IMG/VR virus record: IMGVR_UViG_3300040801_000798 | Location: 1 to 28,780 of that record | Reading direction: 5' to 3' (one strand) | DNA: 28,780 nt | Origin: a virus | Shown: piece after piece, positions 6,036-13,145 of the stretch | Position numbering within the stretch: position 1 is the first letter of the stretch | Layout: each line of letters opens with the position of its first letter | Position numbers and translations under genes: made by a program | Notes under the pieces: model-generated | Databases searched by the model: none | Told to the model about the DNA's origin: nothing | Seen by the model: the letters and a program-made list of their open reading frames with translations, nothing else

Positions 6036-6665
6036 ATGGCTGATCCGAAGTTCGACCGTTACGACATCCTGGTGACCCCGAAAGGCGTTGCCGCCTTCCC
6101 GTGGCTCACGAAGCCCGACACCAAGTTCAACGAAGAGGGCGTCTACAAGACCGGCCTCGCTTTCGATCCGGAAGATCCGGCCTTCGTGAAGTTCAAGAAG
6201 AAGATCGAGGCGATCCACAAAGAGGCTGTCGCTGCCGTCAAGGAAAGCGGCAAGAAGAAGGTCACGGTGGTTTCACCCTTCCGCCCCGAAGAGGACGAAG
6301 AAGGTGAGCCGACGGGTCGCATCATCATCAACGCCAAGTCCAAGGCCAAGCAGAAGTACCGCGACGGCACCATCCAGGACGTGACACTCAACATCGTCGA
6401 TGCCAAGCGCAACGAGGTGCCCTCAAGCACTCCCGTCTACGGCGGTTCCGTGCTGCGGCTCGCGGTGCGTCCCGCCCCCTACTTCATGCAGGGCAAGTGC
6501 GGCATCACCTTGTACATCTCCGGAGTCCAGGTGATCGAGCTCCAGTCTGGCGGCGGTGGTGCGGCTGACTTCTTCGATGAGGAAGAGGGCTATGAGACCG
6601 AGGACGTCTCTGAGTCTCCCTTCGAGGATGACGCCGAAGACGAGGACGAGGACGACCTCTACTAA
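6036..6665 (+). CDS. 2.5: Single-stranded DNA-binding protein (T7 gp2.5-like)
   Basis: Coats single-stranded DNA during replication and recombination and contacts polymerase and helicase. The 209-residue protein has the family's early motif (GVYKTGLAFDPEDPAFVKF), an OB-fold core through about residue 170 (GRIIINAKSKAK, VYGGSVLRLAVRPAPYF), and a long acidic tail (EDDAEDEDEDDLY). T7 gp2.5 likewise ends in an acidic tail with a final aromatic residue, which binds the replication proteins. The start follows GAGGAGG. It is the first gene after the candidate promoter at 5981-6005. Confidence 0.9.
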   Translation: MADPKFDRYDILVTPKGVAAFPWLTKPDTKFNEEGVYKTGLAFDPEDPAFVKFKKKIEAIHKEAVAAVKESGKKKVTVVSPFRPEEDEEGEPTGRIIINAKSKAKQKYRDGTIQDVTLNIVDAKRNEVPSSTPVYGGSVLRLAVRPAPYFMQGKCGITLYISGVQVIELQSGGGGAADFFDEEEGYETEDVSESPFEDDAEDEDEDDLY

Positions 6666-6667
6666 CT

Positions 6668-7108
6668 ATGGATCTCATGGAGAGCCTCCTTCGGGGGGCT
6701 CGAGAGGCTCGTCACGTTGCATCGCTCCGTATCCCAGTAGACCCCATCCCAACTCCGCGCCCTCGCATGACGAGAGCGGGCAGGGTCTATTACCCAAAGA
6801 GCTACTTGGATTGGAGAGACAGCGTCAGGAAACACCTCAAGGAGGGTGACACCAATCTTGAGGGACCAGTAGTCGTCGCTGTGGAGCAGGTCAGACAAGC
6901 ACCAAAGAAAAGCAAACTGACCCATCCTCCCGGCGATGCCGACAATTACCTGAAGGCAATCCTCGATGCGATCACTCGTGCCGGGGGCTGGTGGAAGGAC
7001 GATGTGCAAGTCGTGTACGCGATCACCCGTAAGCGGTGGACGCAGAGCGGCGAAGATCCGCACACCGCCGTGGAAATCTACGAGATCGACGAGGACACCC
7101 GACCGTGA
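6668..7108 (+). CDS. rusA: RusA-like Holliday junction resolvase
   Basis: A structure-specific endonuclease that cuts four-way DNA junctions. The signature is clear: PIPTPRPRMTRAGRVYYPKS near residue 30, then GDADNYLKAILDAI and WWKDDVQV. D90, D92, K96 and D111 have the same spacing as E. coli RusA D70, D72, K76 and D91, so the active site is intact. It occupies the slot where T7 has the gene 3 endonuclease. The start is uncertain: ATG 6668 and 6677 are in frame, there is no clear ribosome site, and most RusA proteins begin near residue 20 of this frame. The first two bases after the SSB stop suggest coupling. The stop overlaps the next GTG. Confidence 0.9.
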   Translation: MDLMESLLRGAREARHVASLRIPVDPIPTPRPRMTRAGRVYYPKSYLDWRDSVRKHLKEGDTNLEGPVVVAVEQVRQAPKKSKLTHPPGDADNYLKAILDAITRAGGWWKDDVQVVYAITRKRWTQSGEDPHTAVEIYEIDEDTRP

Positions 7109-7563
7109 CGACCAAGCGTTGCTCACGGTGTAAGGAAACCAAACCCGTCTCTGAGTTCTGTCGGTTGTCCCGAAATCACGATGGCCGTCACAACTACTGT
7201 AAGCCTTGTCATAACACCTACCGCCGAGAGAGATACGCAGAGAACCCGCTCCCCACGCTACTGCTTGGGGCTAAGTACCGAGCCAAGAGTAAGGGGGTGG
7301 AGTTCAGCATCACGAAAGACGATGTGTTTCTCCCGAAGGTGTGCCCCGTTCTGGGTATTCCTTTGGAAGTAGGTACGGGCAACGGACCTATAGGCACTTC
7401 GCCAACCCTCGACCGCATCGTCCCCGACAAGGGATACGTCCCCGGCAACGTGGCAGTCATTAGCCACCGAGCCAACACCCTCAAGAGCGACGGCACTCCA
7501 GAAGAGCTACTCGCGGTAGCTGCGTGGGTGCGTGACCAAATCAACCAACAAGAGAAAAAATGA
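7105..7563 (+). CDS. Zinc-ribbon HNH/endonuclease VII-like nuclease
   Basis: A 152-residue protein with an N-terminal zinc ribbon (C6, C9, C32, C35: CSRCKETK and YCKPCH) and a C-terminal segment typical of a phage HNH-like nuclease family (LDRIVPDKGYVPGNVAVISH then RANTLKSD). A conserved CP near residue 76 (VCPVLGIPL) fits that fold. The start is GTG 7105, inside the RusA stop (GTGA); an upstream ATG at 7036 lies in RusA coding sequence and gives an arginine-rich non-protein lead. These genes often sit in T7-like replication modules as homing-like or DNA-degrading enzymes. The C-terminus overlaps the amidase start by four bases. The specific role is not known. Confidence 0.75.
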   Translation: MTTKRCSRCKETKPVSEFCRLSRNHDGRHNYCKPCHNTYRRERYAENPLPTLLLGAKYRAKSKGVEFSITKDDVFLPKVCPVLGIPLEVGTGNGPIGTSPTLDRIVPDKGYVPGNVAVISHRANTLKSDGTPEELLAVAAWVRDQINQQEKK

Positions 7564-7991
7564 ACTTCAAACCGCTGGAGCCGGTGGAATACATCGTAAT
7601 CCATTGCTCCGCCAACACGGCTGACTCGAAGTTCCGCCTCAAGGACATCGACCTGGAACACCGCAAGCGGGGCTGGCTCGCCTGCGGGTACCACTTGGTG
7701 ATTCCCCGAGACGGGACGCTTGAGTTCGGTCGTCCGTTAGATCGACAAGGAGCGCACGTTCGTTCCTACAACCATAAGTCAATCGGTGTGTGCCTCGTTG
7801 GAGGTATCCGCATCGAGAACGGCATCCACATTCCCGAAGACAACTTCACCGAGAACCAACTGCGTACGCTGCGGTTCGCTTTGGCGGCACTCCAAGAGAT
7901 GTATCCGATGGCAAAGGTCGTCGGACATAACGAGTTGGATGCCCGCAAGGCGTGTCCGGTTCTCAAGCTGGAGGACTACGGGCTCCGGTAA
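7560..7991 (+). CDS. 3.5: N-acetylmuramoyl-L-alanine amidase (T7 lysozyme-like)
   Basis: Cleaves the bond between muramic acid and L-alanine in peptidoglycan; in T7 the same protein also binds RNA polymerase and slows it. The 143 residues match the T7 fold: IVIHCSA (zinc ligand H15), GYHLVIPRDGTLEFGRP (Y44), SIGVCLVGGI, and GHNELDARKACP, with H123, K130 and C132 matching T7 H122, K128 and C130. There is one extra residue between H and K. There is no signal peptide, so release for lysis would need a holin. The surface that contacts T7 polymerase cannot be judged here. Confidence 0.93.
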   Translation: MNFKPLEPVEYIVIHCSANTADSKFRLKDIDLEHRKRGWLACGYHLVIPRDGTLEFGRPLDRQGAHVRSYNHKSIGVCLVGGIRIENGIHIPEDNFTENQLRTLRFALAALQEMYPMAKVVGHNELDARKACPVLKLEDYGLR

Positions 7992-8014
7992 TCATCCATG
8001 TAGGAGGCACCCCC

Positions 8015-8254
8015 ATGTTCCAAGACCTAAGCACCCTCGCGCCCCAGGAACGCACCGTATTGCGCCACCTGAGGCACACCGGAAGTATCACCCGGAACGA
8101 GGCCGAGGCGCTTCACAAGATCCGCCACCTGCCGACACGTATCCACACCTTGCGTGGTTTGGGGTTCGACATCCATAGCGACCGCCGCACCGACGTTAAC
8201 GGTCAGCGGTACGTCCGGTACTACCTCATTAAGGAGCCCTCCCATGAAGCATGA
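8015..8254 (+). CDS. Helix-turn-helix protein, 79 aa
   Basis: ATG 8015 follows a GTAGGAGG site; the frame extends upstream to 7952 inside the amidase gene, but that part is non-coding in character. The core (VLRHLRHTGSITRNEAEALH then LPTRIHTLRGLGFDI) is the helix-turn-helix typical of the small phage HTH_39-like family, followed by a wing (NGQRYVRYYLI). These short proteins are common in phage replication modules, and their targets are unknown. It could be a transcription regulator or a replication accessory factor. Confidence 0.7.
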   Translation: MFQDLSTLAPQERTVLRHLRHTGSITRNEAEALHKIRHLPTRIHTLRGLGFDIHSDRRTDVNGQRYVRYYLIKEPSHEA

Positions 8255-8408
8255 CGTTACGCCGATCCCTACGGCGATGTTCGACGCCTTCATGAGGGCC
8301 GAGGTAGTGAACCGAGAGTCTCCTCTGGTGGCTTCGGTCCTCCGCAAGGCGACCAAGGGTAGGGGCATCGTCAAGCGCCGGCAGTTGTGGAACCGGCAGC
8401 GGGGATGA
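8244..8408 (+). CDS. Small hypothetical protein, 54 aa
   Basis: ATG 8244 lies eleven bases before the end of the HTH gene, with AGGAG seven bases upstream, and its stop overlaps the next ATG (ATGA). The product (MKHDVTPIPTAMFDAFMRAE and onward) has an amphipathic helix and a basic C-terminus (KGRGIVKRRQLWNRQRG) that could bind nucleic acid. No family is recognised. Confidence 0.55.
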   Translation: MKHDVTPIPTAMFDAFMRAEVVNRESPLVASVLRKATKGRGIVKRRQLWNRQRG

Positions 8409-8758
8409 GCATCCCGGCCCTCCTACTTTACTCACTCATTCCCTACGCGCTCGGGCTTATGACCCGATGGCTCATTGACCTTTGGAGACATCTATGGCGG
8501 AAACGCACGAGACCGAATCAACCTGCGTCGGGCACGAGCCGTGCCCCGAGTGCGGCTCCAGGGACAACCTCGGGCGCTACGACGACGGGCACGGCTTCTG
8601 CTTCGGCTGTGGGTACTACGAGCATGGCTCGACGTCTTCCGATGCACCCGCTGTACCTCGAAGACGTTCTTCGCCAGAACTACTTGAGGGGATGGACTTC
8701 GAGAAATCCCACCGAGCAATCCGACCCAAGACCTTCCAGCATTGGAAGTACGAAGTAG
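8405..8758 (+). CDS. Small membrane protein overlapping the primase gene
   Basis: ATG 8405 overlaps the previous stop. Residues 2-25 (IPALLLYSLIPYALGLMTRW) form a hydrophobic segment followed by a basic cluster (RHLWRKRTR), a single-pass inner-membrane anchor with the positive side in the cytoplasm. After about residue 35 the frame runs inside the primase-helicase gene and becomes Ser/Thr/Gly-rich with no stop until 8758. Either the product is really about 117 residues with a 265-base out-of-phase overlap, or only the first 30-40 residues are selected. The function is unknown, and the long overlap lowers my confidence in the end. Confidence 0.4.
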   Translation: MSIPALLLYSLIPYALGLMTRWLIDLWRHLWRKRTRPNQPASGTSRAPSAAPGTTSGATTTGTASASAVGTTSMARRLPMHPLYLEDVLRQNYLRGWTSRNPTEQSDPRPSSIGSTK

Positions 8759-10119
8759 GGTTCGACTCCGACGGTAAGCCATTCCACATTGCCAACCACT
8801 TCGAAGGCGGGCGCAAGGTAGGCCAGAAGATCCGCCGAGGTGGCAAGAAGTTCTCCGTCAAGGGGAAGCTAAGCAACCTATATGGCAAGTGGCTTTGGAG
8901 CCCGACCAAGCGGATCATCATCACCGAGGGCGAGCTCGATGCCCTCAGCGTGTCCCAGATCCAGGGCAACAAGTGGCCCGTCGTGTCGCTACCCCAGGGG
9001 GCCCAGAGCGCGAAGAAGGCCTTAAGTGCAGAGCTCGAATGGCTCCAGCAGTTCGAGGAAGTCGTCCTCATGTTCGACATGGACGAGCCCGGACAAGAGG
9101 CCGCACTCAAGTGTGCGCGTCTCTTCAAGCCGGGGACGGTGAAGATCGCCAAGCTTCCTCTCAAGGACGCCAATGAGATGCTCAAGGCGGGGCGGGGTGA
9201 TGAACTCCAGACCGCTATCTGGAGCGCCGAGGTCTACCGACCCGACGGGATCGTCACGCTCGACTCGGTGACCGAGGACGTCCTCAAGCCCATCGAGTGG
9301 GGGCGCTCGTACCCCTGGCCCGTTCTTACGGAGCGGACCTACGGTCGTCACGACGGTCAGGTCATAGCGATTGGCGCAGGTACGGGCATTGGTAAGACCG
9401 ACTTCCTTACGGAGTGCATCCTTTGGGATCTCCACGAGCTCAAGCTCAACGTCGGCGTACTGATGCTCGAACAGCTACCTGCGGAGACCGTCAAGCGTAT
9501 CGCCGGCAAGCTGGCGGGCAAGCGGTTCCACGTTCCGGATGGCTCGTGGTCACCCGAGGAACTTGCCGCGGCGGTAGAGCAACTCAAGAGCGACGGCGGG
9601 TTGTTTCTCTATGACTCCTTTGGGGCCATCGATTGGGACACCATCCAGCACCGCATCCGCTATCTCGCGCTCGATGCCGGCTGCAAGCACATCTACCTCG
9701 ATCACCTCACGGCCCTGGCGGCACACGCCGACGATGAACGGACGGCCATCGAAGGGATCATGGCGGACCTTGCAGGGATGGCCCAGGAGATGCGCGTAAC
9801 GATCCACATCGTCTCGCACTTGGCGACCCCCGACGGTAAGCCCCACGAAGAGGGTGGTCGGGTGACGCTTCGGCACTTCAAGGGCTCCCGGTCCATCGGC
9901 TACTGGGCGCATGCAGCAATCGGTCTGGAGCGTGATCAACAAGCCGAGGACGAAACCGACCGCAACACCACCACGGTGCGTGTCCTCAAGGACCGCTACA
10001 CCGGACAAGCCACGGGTTTCACCTTTGGCCTCACCTACGACCACCAGACGGGGCGGCTCAAGCAAGCCGGTGCCCCTGAGGAGTTCGAGTTCAACGACGA
10101 ATCAGAGGAGATCTACTAA
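8494..10119 (+). CDS. 4: DNA primase-helicase (T7 gp4-like)
   Basis: Makes RNA primers and unwinds the replication fork as a ring. ATG 8494 has GGAG six bases upstream; a TTG at 8482 in the same frame is less likely. From 8494, the zinc-binding cysteines are C17, C20, C36 and C39, the same numbers as in T7. The TOPRIM primase core shows IITEGELDALS and LMFDMDEPGQEAA. The RecA-like helicase has Walker A GAGTGIGKT (K301), Walker B KHIYLDHL, motif 3 TIHIVSHLA and the arginine region (HFKGSRSIGYWAHAAIGLER). The tail ends in acidic residues and an aromatic (ESEEIY), as expected for polymerase contact. It has 541 residues; T7 has 566. Confidence 0.97.
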   Translation: MAETHETESTCVGHEPCPECGSRDNLGRYDDGHGFCFGCGYYEHGSTSSDAPAVPRRRSSPELLEGMDFEKSHRAIRPKTFQHWKYEVGFDSDGKPFHIANHFEGGRKVGQKIRRGGKKFSVKGKLSNLYGKWLWSPTKRIIITEGELDALSVSQIQGNKWPVVSLPQGAQSAKKALSAELEWLQQFEEVVLMFDMDEPGQEAALKCARLFKPGTVKIAKLPLKDANEMLKAGRGDELQTAIWSAEVYRPDGIVTLDSVTEDVLKPIEWGRSYPWPVLTERTYGRHDGQVIAIGAGTGIGKTDFLTECILWDLHELKLNVGVLMLEQLPAETVKRIAGKLAGKRFHVPDGSWSPEELAAAVEQLKSDGGLFLYDSFGAIDWDTIQHRIRYLALDAGCKHIYLDHLTALAAHADDERTAIEGIMADLAGMAQEMRVTIHIVSHLATPDGKPHEEGGRVTLRHFKGSRSIGYWAHAAIGLERDQQAEDETDRNTTTVRVLKDRYTGQATGFTFGLTYDHQTGRLKQAGAPEEFEFNDESEEIY

Positions 10120-10358
10120 TGATCGACACCGAGTATTCCATCCTCGACATCAAGGACTCCGTCACCGACGCCTACGAGGCCAACCTCGGGTGTGACCCAG
10201 AGCGGGTCAAGACGGAGCTCACCACCGCCCTCGCAAAGATCGATGCCGTGATGGACGAAGAAGACCGCTACCGGGAGCGCCGCCGAGAGGCCCGCGAACT
10301 GGAAGCCGACATGGACCGCGCAGGTCTGTGGGAACAACAGTACGACCGCCCGTGGTAA
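10119..10358 (+). CDS. Small charged hypothetical protein, 79 aa
   Basis: The start overlaps the primase-helicase stop by one base (TAATG). The product is mostly helical and very charged, with a central RYRERRREARELEADMDRA helix likely to form a coiled coil, and ends in WEQQYDRPW. No family is recognised. It belongs to a run of six tiny coupled genes between the primase and DNA polymerase, the place where T7 relatives carry fast-evolving accessory genes. Confidence 0.55.
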   Translation: MIDTEYSILDIKDSVTDAYEANLGCDPERVKTELTTALAKIDAVMDEEDRYRERRREARELEADMDRAGLWEQQYDRPW

Positions 10359-10510
10359 CAGACGACCGTTCCCTAAACGACATTCTCGAAGACACACCCG
10401 AGCCTACCCTGGAGCACTTCCTGGAGTGGGCTCGTTCCGTTGGGGCGTATGCCATCGCCGACGGGTTCGAGAGATACACCGCCTACTTACAAAAGAGGAA
10501 AGAGCAATGA
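10352..10510 (+). CDS. Small hypothetical protein, 52 aa, GTG start
   Basis: GTG 10352 overlaps the previous stop; an in-frame GTG at 10328 is an alternative. Neither has a strong ribosome site, so the start is uncertain and coupling is assumed. The sequence (LNDILEDTPEPTLEHFLEWA then AYAIADGFERYTAYLQKR) looks like a two-helix protein. No family is recognised. Confidence 0.45.
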   Translation: MVTDDRSLNDILEDTPEPTLEHFLEWARSVGAYAIADGFERYTAYLQKRKEQ

Positions 10511-10722
10511 GCGAAACAAAGCTGGAAGACGTCCTGATGGCCCGCGTGGCAATCCTCACCGAAGACGCCAAGTATGCACCGTTCGGTGAAGTGGTGAACA
10601 TGCTCGTCGATTCTATGGAGGGGGACGAGACCGCGGTCGGCTTCACCTTCCCCGAGTTGGAGGCGCATGACTGCTACTTCGTCCTGAACCTTGCGACGGG
10701 TTCTACGGTGGCGAACGCCTGA
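10507..10722 (+). CDS. Small hypothetical protein, 71 aa
   Basis: ATG 10507 has AGAGGAAAG upstream and overlaps the previous stop by four bases. The sequence runs helix (LEDVLMARVAILTEDAKYAP), helix (VVNMLVDSMEG), then strands (AVGFTFPELEAHDCYFVLNL). The acidic character suggests a soluble accessory protein. The function is unknown. The stop overlaps the next start (TGATG). Confidence 0.6.
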   Translation: MSETKLEDVLMARVAILTEDAKYAPFGEVVNMLVDSMEGDETAVGFTFPELEAHDCYFVLNLATGSTVANA

Positions 10723-10907
10723 TGAGCGGAAAGGGTTCGAAACGTAGACCGCTCGGAGTGAGTGAGGAGGTCTTCGCAAACAACTGGGAGGCCATCTTCG
10801 GCCCCGTAGGAGGTAAGCGTGAAGAACCCCGTAGCGAAACACCAGAGGAAGTTCAACCGGTCCCAGAAGATGCGGGACCGGAAGAAGGACTACCGACGGA
10901 AACCTAA
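10722..10907 (+). CDS. Conserved-type small phage protein (SKRRP...FANNW), 61 aa
   Basis: The N-terminus KGSKRRPLGVSEEVFANNW followed by EAIFGP resembles a short phage protein I have often seen in podovirus and siphovirus replication modules, with a basic SKRRP start and a NW.xIF motif; I cannot name a function. The C-terminal half is acidic and proline-rich (EEPRSETPEEVQPVPEDAGP) and probably disordered. That disordered half overlaps a separate basic micro-gene in another frame (10819-10950), which may explain its composition. Confidence 0.65.
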   Translation: MSGKGSKRRPLGVSEEVFANNWEAIFGPVGGKREEPRSETPEEVQPVPEDAGPEEGLPTET

Positions 10908-10950
10908 GCACCCCAAGAAGGAGAACCCCGATGGCGATTCAAGCCGATAG
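10819..10950 (+). CDS. Basic micro-protein (KNPVAKH...DRKK), 43 aa
   Basis: GTG 10819 has an excellent AGGAGG five bases or so upstream. The 43-residue product (VKNPVAKHQRKFNRSQKMRD then RKKDYRRKPKHPKKENP) is extremely basic. It matches from memory a widespread family in T7-like phages with the pattern KNPVAKH...FN+...DRKK.Y+RKPKH. It overlaps the end of the previous gene by 89 bases out of frame and the next gene by 20. It is likely a nucleic-acid- or protein-binding accessory; no function is established to my knowledge. Confidence 0.75.
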   Translation: MKNPVAKHQRKFNRSQKMRDRKKDYRRKPKHPKKENPDGDSSR

Positions 10951-11167
10951 CCGCACGGCGGCATTCATTGAAGGTTGGGCTAACACCGCCCTCGGGTTCA
11001 TCTTCTCGGTGCTTGTGGGTCTCATCGTCTACCCGCTCTTCGGGTGGGAGGCCTCCCTCGGGGAAGTTACGGGGCTCACGTTTCTATTCACCGTATTGAG
11101 TTTCGTCCGCGCCTACGGGCTGCGGCGCTTGTTCGTGTGGCTCAAGGCTAAGGGGGTGCTCTCATGA
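10931..11167 (+). CDS. Two-segment membrane protein, 78 aa
   Basis: ATG 10931 follows AAGGAG. Two hydrophobic segments span about residues 20-37 (ALGFIFSVLVGLIVYPLF) and 47-60 (GLTFLFTVLSFVRA), then a basic end (YGLRRLFVWLKAKG). The ending SFVRAYGLRRLF is characteristic of a small phage membrane-protein family (DUF7220-like, from memory) commonly found beside DNA polymerase genes. The stop overlaps the polymerase ATG. Possible roles are membrane attachment of replication or superinfection effects; both are guesses. Confidence 0.65.
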   Translation: MAIQADSRTAAFIEGWANTALGFIFSVLVGLIVYPLFGWEASLGEVTGLTFLFTVLSFVRAYGLRRLFVWLKAKGVLS

Positions 11168-12969
11168 GACTCGTATTCGACATTGAAACCAACGGACTCC
11201 TGCACCAGATGGACCGCATCCATTGCATCGTTGCACAAGATGTGGACACCGGCTACCTCCGTGTCTTCACCTCAGATGCAGCCGAGGGTACCTCGACCTC
11301 CATCGGTAGCGGGCTGGGCCTCTTAGAGGGGGCCGACGAGCTCATTGGGCACAACATCATGGGCTTCGACATCCCCGCGATTCAGTTGATCTACCCCGAC
11401 TTCGAGCCCCCGGAAGTGGTGACCGACACGCTTGTAATGAGCGAGTTGATCTACACCAACCTGAGGGACAAGGACGCAGAGCGGGGCCTTGAACCCAAGC
11501 ACCTTCGAGGCCGTCACGGCTTGGAGGCCTGGGGGCACCGCCTCGGGTTCCACAAGGGCGACTACTCCAAGGAGATGAAGGCCAAGGGCCTCGACCCGTG
11601 GGCTGAGCTCAATGAGGAGATGATCGACTACTGCATCAACGACGTAGAGCTCAACGTGAAGCTCTACAAGATGCTTATGCGGGCCGGCTTCTCCGACCAT
11701 AGCATCCGCCTCGAGCACGACATTCGACGCATCTGCAACGAGCAAGAGCGGTTCGGTGTCTACTTCGACGCGGCCAAGGGTGCCGAACTCTACGCTCGTC
11801 TCAACCGCGAGCGCCAAGAGATCGAGGAGGAACTCATCGAGACCTTCGGGTCGTGGTGGGTTGGCGAGAAGTTCGTACCTGCGCGGAGCAACAGCCGCCT
11901 AGGTTACGTCGAGGGGTGTCCCGTTACCAAGATCGAACGTGTGGAGTTCAACCCCGCCTCGCGGGCCCACATCGCGAAACGCCTTTCGGATCTCCGAGGG
12001 TGGAAACCTAAGAAGTTCACGCCTAGCGGTCAGCCGATGGTGGACGAAGCGATCCTTGGGAAACTCAAATTCCCCGAGGCGAAACTGCTCTGCCGCTACC
12101 TCATGCTTAACAAGCGCATCGGCCAGTTGGCTGAGGGCCAGGAGGCGTGGCTCAAGCTAGAAAGAGACGGGAGGATTCATGGTCGTATACGCACTAATGG
12201 CGCGGTTACGGGAAGGGCAACGCATAGCCGCCCGAACTTGGCGCAGGTTCCTGCGGTTCGTGCACCGTTTGGATTGGAGTGCCGATCCCTTTTCGGAGCC
12301 CCTCCGGGCATGGCATTTGTGGGCGCTGACGCTTCTGGCCTGGAGTTGCGGTGTCTGGCTCATTACCTAGCTCGTTACGACGACGGCGAGTATGTCGACC
12401 TCGTGCTCAACGGGGACATCCATACCGCCAACCAGGAAGCCGCAGGCCTCGATACTCGGGACCAGGCCAAGACGTTCATTTACGCGCTCCTCTATGGGGC
12501 CGGTGATGCCAAGATAGGTCAGATCGTAGGAGGCTCTTCCCGCCAAGGTAAGCAACTCCGCGGCAAGTTCATGAAGAACATCCCGGCATACGCTCGCCTA
12601 CTCAAGGGGGTACAAGCCGCAGCGAACAGTCGAGGTCGCCTCAAGGGACTCGACGGTCGCTACCTCCATGTTCGCTCGGCCCACTCTGCGCTCAACACGC
12701 TCCTCCAGGGGGCCGGCGCGGTAATCATGAAACAAGCCATCGTCAACTTCCACGGTCTCATGGACCACCTCGGGTTCACCCACGGCGTCGAGTACAAGCA
12801 AGTCCTATTTGTCCACGACGAGCTCCAAGTCGAGTGCGCCTCGTGCTACCCGGAGATCGTGGGGCAGAGCCTTGTGGAGGGCATGCGGATGACCGCCGAG
12901 GATTTCGACCTCTGGTGTCCCATCGACGGCGAGTACAAGGTCGGTACCAATTGGGCCGAGACCCACTAA
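11164..12969 (+). CDS. 5: DNA polymerase, family A (T7 gp5-like)
   Basis: Replicative polymerase with proofreading. Exonuclease motifs: FDIETNGLL (D6, E8), HNIMGFDIPAI and DYCINDVELN. Polymerase motif A is GADASGLELRCLA (D389, T7 D475). Motif B is RDQAKTFIYALLYGAG (R432, K436, Y440; T7 R518, K522, Y526). Motif C is VHDELQVE (D552, T7 D654). At 601 residues it is about 100 shorter than T7 (704). Part of that comes from the thumb insertion that binds host thioredoxin in T7: between FGSW and the FNP(A/S)SR motif there are about 40 residues here against about 80 in T7. Y440 matches the tyrosine that lets T7 polymerase accept dideoxynucleotides. Confidence 0.97.
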   Translation: MRLVFDIETNGLLHQMDRIHCIVAQDVDTGYLRVFTSDAAEGTSTSIGSGLGLLEGADELIGHNIMGFDIPAIQLIYPDFEPPEVVTDTLVMSELIYTNLRDKDAERGLEPKHLRGRHGLEAWGHRLGFHKGDYSKEMKAKGLDPWAELNEEMIDYCINDVELNVKLYKMLMRAGFSDHSIRLEHDIRRICNEQERFGVYFDAAKGAELYARLNRERQEIEEELIETFGSWWVGEKFVPARSNSRLGYVEGCPVTKIERVEFNPASRAHIAKRLSDLRGWKPKKFTPSGQPMVDEAILGKLKFPEAKLLCRYLMLNKRIGQLAEGQEAWLKLERDGRIHGRIRTNGAVTGRATHSRPNLAQVPAVRAPFGLECRSLFGAPPGMAFVGADASGLELRCLAHYLARYDDGEYVDLVLNGDIHTANQEAAGLDTRDQAKTFIYALLYGAGDAKIGQIVGGSSRQGKQLRGKFMKNIPAYARLLKGVQAAANSRGRLKGLDGRYLHVRSAHSALNTLLQGAGAVIMKQAIVNFHGLMDHLGFTHGVEYKQVLFVHDELQVECASCYPEIVGQSLVEGMRMTAEDFDLWCPIDGEYKVGTNWAETH

Positions 12970-12980
12970 AGGAGATTCCT

Positions 12981-13145
12981 ATGAAAGAAGTAGAGGTTGT
13001 CTACCTGGACAACACCACGGAGACCATTCCCTATGTGGTGGACGCCTACACCGGCAACTCCGCATTCAACCTCGTGTGCGAGAGCGGCATGGAGATCATC
13101 ATCCCCATTGGCAACGTCAAGAAGATCTGCGTGGAAGACCAATGA
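12981..13145 (+). CDS. Small hypothetical beta-rich protein, 54 aa
   Basis: ATG 12981 has AAAGGAG seven bases upstream. The sequence (MKEVEVVYLDNTTETIPYVV, then FNLVCESGMEIIIPIGNVKK) alternates like a small beta barrel or sheet. The pattern 'EVVYLDNTTETIP' resembles an immunoglobulin- or SH3-like strand pair. No family is recognised. The final ATGAG overlaps the next gene. Confidence 0.6.
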   Translation: MKEVEVVYLDNTTETIPYVVDAYTGNSAFNLVCESGMEIIIPIGNVKKICVEDQ

